This document shows positions 30,591-39,739 of a DNA stretch of 64,000 nucleotides, piece by piece. The stretch is taken from the NCBI GenBank assembly GCA_047967505.1, contig CM106539.1. One strand, written 5' to 3'. This stretch comes from Dipteris shenzhenensis (Eukaryota > Polypodiophyta > Polypodiopsida > Gleicheniales). Positions within the stretch are counted from its first letter, which is position 1. Every line of letters begins with the position of its first letter. The notes beneath the pieces are model-generated. The model did not search any database. It was not told the DNA's origin and was given only the letters and a program-made list of their open reading frames with translations. A program made the position numbers and the translations under genes.

Positions 30591-30602
30591 AGAGGGAAGG
30601 AA
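30591..30602 (+). promoter_or_regulatory. Element B polypurine tract
   Basis: AGAGGGAAGGAA directly before the 3' LTR; it would prime plus-strand synthesis. Confidence 0.9.
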
Positions 30603-31095
30603 TGTTATGCTCTAGTCGAGATACATGACCTCGGATAGATCGGTGGGCATTTTCTCTTAGATGACCAACTTTTGTAATTGTTAATGTGCGTAATTAAATG
30701 GTCAAGAGAAGTAACTGCCAAGGTCCTAGGTGAGGGCGTAATGGCATTGACTAGATAGTCCTAATAGGGCTTGGGCCTAGGTGCATCTAAATGTGAAAAT
30801 TGCCAAGGGGCAATTTGTTTTAAAGGAACTCCAAGAGAGGGGTGAAAAAGGATGCATCTAAGTAAGGGCCTAAAATGTAAACATGTGGCCAGGAACTATC
30901 TAGGGAGATGTGGGTCTCAAGGATAAGTATGAGGGAAGTAACGTGATATGAGGTGTGGAAAATACGTGTAAAATCCTTGAGAATTGGCTGGGAGGTATAA
31001 ACAATTGCCATCGCCCGTGATCGTGATGAGTTAGTGCGCAGGTTCAATACACAGTCAGGAGCTGTAGATTAAGGATAAAGAGAAATTTGTTAACA
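30603..31095 (+). mobile_element. Element B 3' LTR
   Basis: 493 bp, same ends as the 5' LTR, followed by the ACCTT target duplication at 31096-31100. Confidence 0.97.
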
Positions 31096-31100
31096 ACCTT

Positions 31101-32106
31101 TGTGGGCGAGAAGCCACAGGAAGTATGAGATCTTCCGCGGCCGCCAGCTCTCCCACAAGGTCTTCCAGAAGGCCTGCAAAAAGAATCTGGAAATACCCTG
31201 TGCATACCAGCTAGGCCGCTAGGTGGGGGGGCGGCTCTGCATCCTCCCAAGAACTCGCCTGCCCAAAGTCGTGCTGTAGGCAAAGAAGGAGGTCGGCCCC
31301 TGTCCTGTCACAACCTCTGGCCAGCTCCACTCTCCTGGGTCCCACTCAAGCTCTGACAAGGCCCGCCCCTCCCAGAGCCAGAGTCGCCAAAGCTGCAGCT
31401 GATCCTGCTCAATGCTAGGGTCGGTACGCCAGACCTTCCCCAAAAGGCCTACTATCCGAACCCTCTGCCATGGGAGTAGGGGGTCGATGAGTGCATCCTC
31501 TCTCCTGAGTCGTCCATCCCCCATAACCGCGAAGAAAGAAATAGAGGAGTCGACCATACGTCCTGCGACCACCAGTGGGATGCCACGGGGGGTGAACTGT
31601 CCCAGCCAAGAGTCATCACCAGGCATGAGGATCTGAGGCTCCGGTGAAACCAACCAATCAGTTGGGATCGCGCCGTCGATCTCCGTGCGTCTCGCCTGGG
31701 CTCCACGAGCACCTCCAGCTGCGTCTGCGAGATCAGCCGTCTCCAAATATCTGTACGTGTCCCTCCAAACTCGAAGGGACCGGGCTAGCCCCCTCATCCA
31801 ACCCTCCCACCTAATATGTGATCTCTCCCCCAACTGAAGGCCCTCGGCATCTCTGACCTGATCGTTCCAGATAAGCGGCTGGCGATCAATCTCCTCCTGA
31901 CAGCGGGGAGGGGACTGAATGAGACTGAGGCGGAGCCGCCTCCAAACCATGAGAAGGCTACGAACGAGTGGGGAACGGGGCTGAGTAAGCGGGGCTGAAG
32001 TGAAGATCCACCTGAGGGACGGGAGCCACTCTCCACCTCGTCGCGGGACACAAGAACCGACCCCCTGCTGAAGTAGCATCTTCCACGTCTGCCCCCCCGG
32101 GGTCAA
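31101..32106 (-). pseudogene. LINE ORF2: post-RT region and first half of zf-RVT
   Basis: A frame from 32106 to 31219 (starting MTPGGQTWKMLLQQG) contains WKM, RSLRVWRDTY, VSPEPQILMPGDDSWL and LGKVWRTDPSI, typical of the linker between plant LINE RT and zf-RVT. It stops after a run of seven C at ~31225-31231; in the next frame LAWYAQGISRFFLQAFWKTLWES...KISYFLWLLAHKG carries on to the element B insertion site. The shift at the homopolymer could be mutation or assembly error. Confidence 0.8.
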
Positions 32107-32117
32107 ACCGCGGATGA

Positions 32118-33860
32118 CTAACCTAACAAGGCCTGACTCTGCAGCTCTGGATCGATGACTCCCAGGCCTCCCTCAGCCTGCGGAAGAATAACTATCTGCC
32201 AAGCAACCCTGGCTCTGGTATCTCTATGGCCATCCTCCCCGAACCAAAGGAAGTTCCGAACCAGCCTCCTAAGCTGTGCCACACTGGATCTCGAGAAACA
32301 CCAACAGGAAGCCACATACCAAGCCGTGGCAAGGAGGACTTGGTTGACTACCAAGGCACGACCTGCAAGGGAAAGCTTAGCAGTGCTCCAGAAAGCCAGC
32401 TTCCGTCGGATGGAATCTAGCACCGGGAGAAACTGCTGAGCTGGCGTGATGTCCAGGCCGACCTGAAAACCCAAGTATCTAGCTGTCTGTCCCCGCGGGA
32501 TCCACCTGAAACCCAAAAACCTCCCCCACTGAGAACGCGCCCCGGGGTCTGTGAGGAAACCAACTGATTTGTTCCAGTTGATTTTCGCACCAGCAGCCGA
32601 ACAGAAGACCTCCAGGGCCATCCTAACCCTCTCCAGCATCAACTCATCGTCCTGGACATACAGGGCTGTGTCATCCGCGTACTCCGAATCCAAGAGCTCC
32701 GTGTCCTCCTGGAGGGGAAGGCGGACACCCCTGATCCCTGTAGACCTCGCCCGGAGGTAGTAAGTCATAGCCTCGGCGAAGAAGAGAAACAGGTAAGGGG
32801 CAAGGGGGCAGCCCTGACGCACTGATCTCTCCAAGCTAAAACGCTCACCCATCCTGCCTCCAATGATGACTCTGCTAGAGGCTGTCCTGTACAAAGCTGA
32901 AATACCCTGAATCCAACCTGTAGGGAAACCTAGCCGCTCCAAAGTCCCCTCCAGAAAGGACCAGTCCACCCGATCGTAGGCCTTCTCAAAGTCGAGAAGT
33001 AGGATGGCAAGGTATGATCCGCTGTGCTGAGCCCACTCCGCCGCCTCTGAAAAGGTAAAGACATTATCCAGGATACTGCGATCCTGAACAAAGCCTGTCT
33101 GAGTGTCGTGAATGAGGTCTGGAAGTAGAGGCCGAACTCTGGCGCTGATCATCTTGGCTAGGATTTTGTAGGCAGTGGTAAGGAGAGTGATCTGGCGCCA
33201 CTGACGGATATCCTGTCTATCTCCTCCCTTCGGGATGAGGCAAATCAGTCCCGAGGAGAGGCTCTCTGGCATATAACCGGTACTGAAAATCCTCTGAAGA
33301 GCTGCTAAGAGGGGCTGATGGATCTGGTCCCAGAAGGAGGTGAAGAATGCCCGGGATAGCCCATCCTCACCTGGGCACTTCTGTCCATCGATGGCCATCA
33401 AGGCCTCCAGCATCTCATCCGTGGTAAACGGTGCCAACAGCGTCGCCTGCATGCTCGGCTGGACCAAGGAAGGAGTGTGTCTCCACACCTCCTCACGTGC
33501 ACGACGAGTGCGAGGAGCAAGCGGCTCCTGCTGAAAAAGGGTCCTGTAGAAGTCGGTGGTCAATCCCAAGACCTCTCCCGGATCCATGACGATGTGTCCC
33601 ACCGCTGTCCTAAGATTCCGAAGCTGATCACCTGCAGCTCTCTGGCCATGTGTCCTGAAGAACTCCCTGCACATCCGGTCACCCTTCCGAGCCCAGAAGG
33701 AGAGAGAGGCGTGATAGGAAAACTCTGAGCGACGCTGGAGTGTCTCCTCAAGAAGGGCTCTGGCTCGAAGGGCCTGGATCCGAAGCTCCTCCGAGCCCGG
33801 GGATGCCTGCTGGAGCCGCTGAATGGAGGCGAGGTCTCTCCGAAGGGCTCTCTCTCTCAC
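32118..33860 (-). CDS. LINE ORF2: reverse transcriptase domain (frame-shifted from its neighbours)
   Basis: 580 codons. Canonical non-LTR RT boxes in order: KCPGEDGLSRAFF, CLIPKGGD with IRQWRQITLLTTAYKI, GFVQDRSILDN, LLDFEKAYDRVDWSFL (box A), VRQGCPLAPYLF, EYADDTALYVQDD (catalytic) and GAKINWNKS, then RYLGFQVG and the FLW motif (NFLWFG). Active-site residues are all present. The N-terminal ~60 residues are helical linker after the endonuclease. The frame differs from both the endonuclease frame and the post-RT frame, so ORF2 needs at least three shifts to be continuous. Confidence 0.9.
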   Translation of the reverse strand: MRERALRRDLASIQRLQQASPGSEELRIQALRARALLEETLQRRSEFSYHASLSFWARKGDRMCREFFRTHGQRAAGDQLRNLRTAVGHIVMDPGEVLGLTTDFYRTLFQQEPLAPRTRRAREEVWRHTPSLVQPSMQATLLAPFTTDEMLEALMAIDGQKCPGEDGLSRAFFTSFWDQIHQPLLAALQRIFSTGYMPESLSSGLICLIPKGGDRQDIRQWRQITLLTTAYKILAKMISARVRPLLPDLIHDTQTGFVQDRSILDNVFTFSEAAEWAQHSGSYLAILLLDFEKAYDRVDWSFLEGTLERLGFPTGWIQGISALYRTASSRVIIGGRMGERFSLERSVRQGCPLAPYLFLFFAEAMTYYLRARSTGIRGVRLPLQEDTELLDSEYADDTALYVQDDELMLERVRMALEVFCSAAGAKINWNKSVGFLTDPGARSQWGRFLGFRWIPRGQTARYLGFQVGLDITPAQQFLPVLDSIRRKLAFWSTAKLSLAGRALVVNQVLLATAWYVASCWCFSRSSVAQLRRLVRNFLWFGEDGHRDTRARVAWQIVILPQAEGGLGVIDPELQSQALLG

Positions 33861-34827
33861 TCCTGTCGAACCTGTAGGGCTGCGAGCTGGCAGATCTGGC
33901 TGGACTCCTGCAACGCCTGCGCCACCGAATCAACCAAGTCCGCGCACTCGCCCCAGTCTCTATCCCAAAGATCGCAAATACTGCTGCGCACGTCCTCCCT
34001 CGAGAAAATGGAGTCGGGAATCCGGCATGAGCGGGGGGAAGGGTCTGAGCTGCCGAATCTAATGATAAGAGCACCGGCGCATGGTCGGAGAGTGTCGTCC
34101 CTGGAACTATACAGGCCTGACCGCCTCTGCTGATGGCCCAATCACTAACATAGAATCTATCCAGCCTCTCCAGGAGTCTGCCTCCTTCCCTGCGGAAACC
34201 CCACGAGAAGTCCAAGCTCCCGTGCCAACGCCGGAAGGACGGGTCTCGCCAACAGTCCCTTCCTCCTGTCGCAAAGATAAAAGAGTCCCAAGCGGACTGC
34301 TCTGCCTGAGACATACCTGTAAACTCCGGTCCTCTGCCCTGCTGGTCCTCCAAGGTCTCCAAATTGTTGAAGTCACCTCCAACAATCCAGGAATCCATGT
34401 CTGGGAGAATCCCTGTAAGTGTCCTCCAGAAGGTGGCTCTACAACGGAGATCTGTGGGGGCATAAATGTTGAGAATTCCAACTCTGGAGCCCTCTAATTC
34501 ACGGCCTACCCAAAGGGCACGACCTGGAATCAACGTGCCATGACCGAAAACTCCCTGGGCTAGCTGCTCTCCCACGGAAGTACAAACACCACCACTCCTC
34601 CCCAGTGCGCCGATCGAGGGCTCCCAATAAGTGTGAGAGCGACCAGTGAGGATCTTCCCACATCTACAGGAGTGAGCCGCCGAAAGCTTGTGTTCCTGGA
34701 GCAGAAGTACATCCAAACGTCCTATCACTGCTGGCTGAAGTTCCTGTCTCAAAATGAGCTTCCTGGGACCACGGGTGCCAGAAGAGTGAAACCCGTTCAC
34801 ATTCCAGGATACGAGGTGTAGGCTCAT
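33748..34827 (-). CDS. LINE ORF2: apurinic-type endonuclease domain
   Basis: ATG at 34827. The domain covers ~255 residues: HLVSWNVNGF, DVLLLQEHKL, ILNIYAPTD, WIVGGDFNNLE, RRWHGSLDFS (position of the S/T-x-x-D loop), RLDRFYVSDW and LSDHAPVLL, the full set of EEP/APE motifs that nick target DNA. After ~260 residues the frame turns to Arg/Ser/Pro-rich nonsense; the helical linker (ICDLWDRDWGECADLVDSVAQ) continues in another frame at ~34030-33857. The start lies inside the end of the preceding ORF1-like frame, an overlapping arrangement. Confidence 0.9.
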   Translation of the reverse strand: MSLHLVSWNVNGFHSSGTRGPRKLILRQELQPAVIGRLDVLLLQEHKLSAAHSCRCGKILTGRSHTYWEPSIGALGRSGGVCTSVGEQLAQGVFGHGTLIPGRALWVGRELEGSRVGILNIYAPTDLRCRATFWRTLTGILPDMDSWIVGGDFNNLETLEDQQGRGPEFTGMSQAEQSAWDSFIFATGGRDCWRDPSFRRWHGSLDFSWGFRREGGRLLERLDRFYVSDWAISRGGQACIVPGTTLSDHAPVLLSLDSAAQTLPPAHAGFPTPFSRGRTCAAVFAIFGIETGASARTWLIRWRRRCRSPARSASSQPYRFDRSERESPSERPRLHSAAPAGIPGLGGASDPGPSSQSPS

Positions 34828-36112
34828 GGTGAGGACTGGGAGGCAGCGAACAATTGTCTGCTCGCGGTCCAGGTCGAAGAAGAAGCTGACATTTCAGAGT
34901 AGAGGCGCTGGCGCTTATGGAAAGGTTTGGAGAGGGAGGGGGGTCGTCCTGCCCGTCCTTCAACACCTTCAGCAAAGGAGAGAGGCCTTTGGTACCATGA
35001 ACGAAGGCTTTCTCGAGCCAGCTCGAGATCTCTGAGGTGGACATCCCGTAGAAGGCACGGAGTTTCTGAGGCGTCCAGGCTCTGACATCTTGGGGGATAG
35101 GCCAAGACAGGGGGGGCCTGAGGATCACAATCAGTCTGAATCGTTTGGCGGCGCAGCGCCACCGCAGGCGCACGTCACCCTCGGACCACTGGGTCTCGAG
35201 AAGCTGCCCACCGAACCGGCCTATCCAGGAACAAATCTGAGCATGCGTCTGCTCCCTGAGAGCCTCCCAGAGGTAAGCAGGGAAGATACTGATGTCGAGG
35301 CAAGCAGGGAAGGTCCCGAGGTCGGCCACATCCAGGTAGTCCCAGGGGCCAGATCTGTAAAAGTCGCGGGGGAGCTCTCTCTCCTGAGGCTGAGGCCCAT
35401 CAGAGTCTGCCACTGAGGGGCTAGCGGATGGAGAAGCCTGCTCCGGTGGTGGTGTAGACTCCGGGTGTCCTACCAGCGGAGGGGGAGGGGGAGGGGGAGG
35501 AGGCTGGGGAATAGGCAGCTCAGACTCCTCAGGGGCGGCAAGCGGAGGAGAAGGAGGAGGGGGAGCGGAAACTGCCCTCGGCTGAGGAACCGTCGGAGCG
35601 GCTAGCTCTGCGGGAGAACTGAAAGAGACGGGGGGGGGGGAGGGATGGGGCTGCAACTGGAACTGGGGCTGAAAAGGAGGGGGAGAAGACTGAGGAGGAC
35701 GAGGGGTCTGAAGCTGCGGGTCGGGAGACAAGGGTGCCGTTGGGGGATGGGCTGGGGCTGGATGGGGAGAGGCTGGGGAGAGGAAGAGAGGGGGACCTGA
35801 GGCTGTGGAGGGCGGGCTACCGTCGAAGAAGATGCTCTCCCAAGTCCCTGGGGCGTGCCTATCGGGTCTCTGAGGTGCAGCTACAGGCGGGGTAACCTCT
35901 GCCTCCTTGCCTTTATCAGAAATCTTCTTGTTCTTTCCTCTTTTTCTTCTAACCTCAGTCCAGCCACCAGCTATCTCTGGTCCGGGCTCCGGCTGCCTCT
36001 GCTCCTCCTGGCGTGGCTGCCCGGAGGGGGGAGGAGGGGGCGGAGAGGGGGGAGGCGGGGGGGGGCCGAGAAGAGCTGACGAAACGTGGACAGGCAGCCG
36101 CCAGGTGTCCAA
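34664..36112 (-). pseudogene. LINE ORF1, C-terminal part in a second frame
   Basis: A 482-codon frame that is Pro/Ser-rich for residues ~1-260. Near its start it holds GGWTEVRRKRGK, a phrase normally found after the zinc knuckle of plant LINE ORF1, so it is most simply ORF1 continued after a frameshift near 36000-36100, next to G-runs. Residues ~265-400 form a more ordered segment (FYRSGPWDYLDVADLG, WEALREQTHAQICSWIGRFG), resembling the plant LINE DUF4283-type RNA-binding region in general character only. It overlaps the ORF2 start by ~160 bp. Confidence 0.6.
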
Positions 36113-36962
36113 AGCCGTGACACCTCAGACACTGTCCTGGCTGTCCGGTGACTACCATGCTCTGGGTGATGCTGCCGGCACTTGTCACGATCTCGATCAC
36201 TGCCGGGAGAGTCGCAGGATCCGCCACAGCCACACGGACTCGGGGGGCTCCTGCCGTAGTCACCGCACCGGCGAAAGTATCGTGCATAACCCAACCGAAG
36301 TGGGAGCCCAGGTCCCTAACAATCGGCCGCAGCTCAGCAGCAAGACCAGGAAAAACTAGCATCACTGGATGGCGAGGTATACGGAACCGGGCATCAAAAT
36401 CTGCTGCGTTGAATCCACGATACCACGGGACTATCATGATAATCTTTCCGTCCACTGACGTGGGGGAGCCAGCAATCAGGTTGCTCACAGCTTTCGCACT
36501 GGAGAGTTTAAGCCAGAAGATGCCCCTTCCCATAAGGGCCACCTCCTCAATATGGCCGTCCTCCAACATGAGAGTGGACTGGAGCCAGTCCCTGATGGCT
36601 AATCTGGAGGGGGAATGTCCAATGACTCTGCCGTAGACTGATGTAAGAGCAAAGTCATTGGCAACCTCCTGAACCCGAGAAGATTGCTGCTCAGTCAAGA
36701 TGACGCGGTAGGCATCTGGAGAGGGAGGGCCCGTCTGGGCCTCCGGTTCCGGGCAGGGAGCCGCCATACCGCCAAGACAAACTGCGAGGCTTCCGATGAG
36801 GAAGAGGCTGTCACCCAAAAACGGGGGGGGGTAGAAGCGGGAGGGTGGAGCCTGGGTGTGGCGGGAACGGAGGTGGCGCGAGGTGAAGGCGTGGAGGCGG
36901 GAGACTGGTGAAGTGGCGGCGGGAGCGGAAGCGGGGGCGGGGGAGAGGCGGAGCGGGGACAA
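35955..36962 (-). CDS. LINE ORF1, RNA-binding/zinc-knuckle part
   Basis: 335 codons; an internal Met near residue 65 (MAAPCPEPEAQTG) could be the real start. A DUF4283-like fold is suggested by FALTSVYGRVIG, LLEDG-type strand/turn patterns and a WYRGFNAADFDARF segment. A CCHC knuckle, CLRCHGFGHLAAACP, follows at ~275-289. ORF1 proteins bind the LINE RNA. The tail after ~300 is low complexity and probably out of frame. Confidence 0.75.
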   Translation of the reverse strand: MSPLRLSPAPASAPAATSPVSRLHAFTSRHLRSRHTQAPPSRFYPPPFLGDSLFLIGSLAVCLGGMAAPCPEPEAQTGPPSPDAYRVILTEQQSSRVQEVANDFALTSVYGRVIGHSPSRLAIRDWLQSTLMLEDGHIEEVALMGRGIFWLKLSSAKAVSNLIAGSPTSVDGKIIMIVPWYRGFNAADFDARFRIPRHPVMLVFPGLAAELRPIVRDLGSHFGWVMHDTFAGAVTTAGAPRVRVAVADPATLPAVIEIVTSAGSITQSMVVTGQPGQCLRCHGFGHLAAACPRFVSSSRPPPASPLSAPSSPLRAATPGGAEAAGARTRDSWWLD

Positions 36963-37520
36963 GGTGGCAGACAGGGGGCAGGGGGGAATGGAGGGGCGGA
37001 GGGGACGGGGTGGGGCGAATGAAGGGGGGGGCGGGGGTGAGGGCGGGAGGGAAAGGCGGAGGTGAAACGGGAGGGCGGAGAGGCGGGAGGGGGCGGGGCG
37101 GGAGGCGAGGGGTGAGGGGACGGACTGGCGGCGGGGGTGAGCGGAGTGGAGCGAGGGGGTAGCGGGCTGGGGCGGGGGTAGCGGGGCGGGCTGGGGCGAT
37201 AGCGGGCTAGGGCGGTAGCGGGGCGGGGGTAGCGGGCTGGGGCGAAGGGGGGTAGCAGGGCGGGGGTGAGCGGAGGGGGTAGCGGGGCGGGGGGGTGTGG
37301 AGCGAGGGGGAAGCGGAGTGGAGCAGAGGGGGTAGCGGGGCGGGGGGGAGCGGAGGGGGGTAGCGGACGGGGGGGTGGAGCGTGGCGAGGGGGACGGAGC
37401 GAGGTGGGGGTGAGGGGGGAGGTGAGGGCGGAGGGGTAGGGGCGGGAGAGGCGAGGCAAGGAGAGGCTAGGGGGAGGTAGAGGTACGGCGGGGGAGGAGG
37501 GGAGGCACGCAGGAGCAGAA
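36963..37520 (-). promoter_or_regulatory. GC-skewed 5' region of the LINE
   Basis: Over ~550 bp the plus strand is almost only G, with A, few C and very little T (GGGGCGGG, GGGGGGG runs); on the element's sense strand it is C-rich and CpG-rich. It lies where the LINE internal promoter/5' UTR should be. Open frames here translate to Pro/Ser/Arg repeats and are not genes. Confidence 0.7.
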
Positions 37521-37535
37521 GGATCAGATGGTCAG

Positions 37536-37550
37536 AGAGAACAACTAACT
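37536..37550 (+). repeat. Target-site duplication of the LINE, right copy
   Basis: AGAGAACAACTAACT, matching 23802-23816 with one mismatch. Reading continues in the polyprotein frame of element A. Confidence 0.8.
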
Positions 37551-38606
37551 GAACTTCTCAAGGAATTCAAAGATATATTTGCATGGAAGTATACAGACAT
37601 GAAGGGGGTAGATCCACAATTCTGTATGCATAGAATAAATCTGAAGAAAGATGCAGTTCCTGTAGTATCTCAGAGATACAGGATGAATCCAAATTATGAA
37701 AAACAGGTCAAGGAGGAGCTTGATAAGCTGCTCAGAGTTGGATTTATTTATCCCTTGGAAGCAGTGACATGGCTATTTCCTATAGTCATAGTTCCTAAGA
37801 AAAATGGCAAGTTGAGAATCTGTGTGGATTACAGAAAATTGAATGCAGCAACACAAACAGATCCTTTTCCATTGCCTTTTCAAGACACATTGTTGGATGC
37901 AGTTGCTGGTCATCAAATGTATAGTTTCCTTGATGGATTCAGTGGATACAATCAAATCCTCATGGCTCCAGAGGACAGGGATAAAACAGCTTTCATAACA
38001 GAATGGGGAGTGTATGCCAGCAAGGTCATGACATTTGGTCCGAAGAATGCACCCCCAACCTTTCAGAAATACATTCAGAGGGCTTTTGCCCCATTTCTGA
38101 CATCATTTATGAGAGTATTCCTCAATGACTTTAGTGTTTTTGGCAGAAAATCTGAACACATTGATCATCTAAAATTATGTTTTGAAAGGTGCAGAATGGC
38201 CAGGCTCAGTTTGAATCCTGCAAAGTGTGCATTTGCAGTCAGAAGAGGCATTCTATTAGGGCATGTCATTTCAGAGGAAGGCATGCAAGTAGATCCTCAA
38301 AAGGTGGAAGCAATCCAGAAAGCAAAAGCTCCAACAAATGTGAAAGAAGTAATGAGATTTGTGGGACAAATAAAATGGCACAACCGATATTTACCATACT
38401 TGTCTCATGTTTGTGCACCTTTAAGCAAACTGACAAAGAAAGAGGTCAAGTTTAAATGGTCAGAAGAGCATGAAAAGGCATTCAGAATTCTGAAAAAAAT
38501 GTTGCAGATTTCACCAATAGTACAACCACCAGATTGGACTCTGTCATTTCATGTGTTTGTGGATGCTTCTGATATTTCAGTAGGAGCAGCATTGATGCAA
38601 TCTTGA
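37551..38606 (+). pseudogene. Gypsy element A: reverse transcriptase part
   Basis: Continues the frame of 21000-23816. ELLKEFKDIFAWKYTDM is the usual segment before gypsy RT, then VVPKKNG-type VPKKNGKLRICVDYRKLNAATQTD, FLDGFSGYNQI and KTAFITEWG. The catalytic box reads FLNDFSVF: the first Asp of the [YF]xDD motif is Asn (codon AAT, ~38133-38135). The next block FGPKNAPPTFQ also departs from the common FGLKNAPATFQ. The frame ends at TGA 38604-38606 early in RNase H (FVDASDISVGAALMQS). Both lesions make the enzyme inactive. Confidence 0.9.
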
Positions 38607-38930
38607 AAAGAATACAGGATGGTACAGACCAGTATATTATGCAAGCAAACTCATGTCAGCAGCAGAAAGAAATTACTCAGTAACAGAAAAGGAGTGTCTG
38701 AGTCTGATTTTTGCTTTGAAGAAGTTCAGACATTACTTGCTGGGTAATGTGGTCATTATCCATGTAGACCATCAAGGCTCAAGCATTAATTTATTTGGTC
38801 AATAAATCAGAGCCAGTTGGCAGACTGGCAAGATGGGTCTTACTTTTGCAGGATAGTGGTACATAGACCTGGAAGACAGCATGCAATAGCAGATTATCTC
38901 AGTAGATTGAAAACAGGGGAACGACCAACA
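38607..38930 (+). pseudogene. Element A: RNase H remnant
   Basis: After the stop the plus strand continues with YYASKLMSAAERNYSVTEKE, CLSLIFALKKFRHYLLG and VHRPGRQHAIADYLSRL, the RNase H pattern (T-E-K-E, H-Y-L-L-G, N/H-A-D-x-L-S-R). It has at least one frameshift near 38775. Homology ends at ~38930; integrase and 3' LTR are missing. Confidence 0.85.
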
Positions 38931-38944
38931 GGAATAGACCATCT

Positions 38945-39530
38945 TCCTTTGAGGCATAACCTTGGAATGTGCATCTTCCTTCAGCCCGCACACCATCTTC
39001 CTTCTGAGCATACATCATATCACAATGCACCATCGCATCAAAGACATGATGTCCATCCTCCATGCTCCTACATTTTGCATACATGCCCAACAAAATGGTT
39101 CCAACAAATACATCTGCCTCACATCCACGATTCACTACATGGGAATGGATATAGATGCCTTTCTCTAGGCCCACTGTTTTCACATAGCTTCCATCCACTT
39201 TATCCCATTGTTGCAACAATAAAGGTTCAATCATTTGGTTGAACCCCTTTTTTCGTGCAATGAAAGTGTTACCTAAACATACATGTATGCCATAGTATCT
39301 CTTCCCTATTTGAGAGTCTATGTCTATGACTTTCTCCTAGGGCCCTATTTTGCAATATCCCCATGAGTTTCTATCCCCACATCCAAGTGTTGCCGGGCTA
39401 CTGCAAGCCCAATGTAGCATAGTGAGCATGAACCACGTCCATGCACTTACAATTTTGGTCTTTTCATAAGGTTGCAATAGCCCTTGATCAGGTGTCAGCT
39501 TTGAATTTGCCACTAGCCACAAGAATCTTT
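38945..39530 (-). pseudogene. Pentatricopeptide-repeat (PPR) gene remnant
   Basis: The frame 39234-38899 contains GLEKGIYIHSHVV, then a near-consensus PPR: DVFVGTILLGMYAKCRSMEDGHHVFDAM. Upstream, in other minus frames, a GVQPND.TF phrase typical of PLS-class PPR proteins appears at ~39255. Only two or three motifs survive, with several stops and frameshifts. Plant PPR proteins act in organelle RNA processing; this copy cannot. It directly abuts the truncated end of element A. Confidence 0.6.
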
Positions 39531-39739
39531 GAATTGTAAATTGGAAGCTTTTATGTCACATCCATGCAGAAATTTGTGGATGACCCACTCTTTACTTAGT
39601 AAAAGTATGCAAATACTACTCGAGTATTTTGCTTCTCTAGCTCCAACGCTCATTTGGATATTTCAATGCTCTTTATGACTAATTTAATACCCATGGAATA
39701 ACTATCAGGGACTTTTTCTGCATAAAGTGTCTCCCTTTG

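Larger units (their letters stand above)
24604..31095 (+). mobile_element. Element B: complete Ty3/gypsy chromovirus-like retrotransposon
   Basis: 6492 bp with both LTRs, PBS, gag-pol in one frame, PPT and 5-bp TSD. Gene order is gag-protease-RT-RNase H-integrase-chromodomain-like, as in plant chromoviruses. It lies inside the LINE, on the opposite strand. The near-identical LTRs show it is the youngest insertion in the window. Confidence 0.97.
23817..37535 (-). mobile_element. L1-type LINE inserted into element A (carrying element B)
   Basis: The element is read from 37535 down to its A-tail, seen as a T run at 23816-23829. Subtracting element B and its duplicated ACCTT leaves about 7.2 kb, full length for a plant LINE. 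Order on the minus strand: a C-rich GC-skewed 5' region, ORF1 with a CCHC knuckle, ORF2 with endonuclease, RT, zf-RVT and C-terminal region, then poly-A. Multiple frameshifts, several near homopolymers, make it non-autonomous as read. Confidence 0.9.

Noticed and set aside
33823-34497. Plus-strand frames of 79-138 codons opposite the LINE endonuclease
   Set aside because: Shadows of the minus-strand ORF2.
36695-37459. 254-codon Pro/Arg/Ser-rich minus frame and two Gly/Arg-rich plus frames
   Set aside because: Low-complexity translation of the G/C-skewed LINE 5' region.
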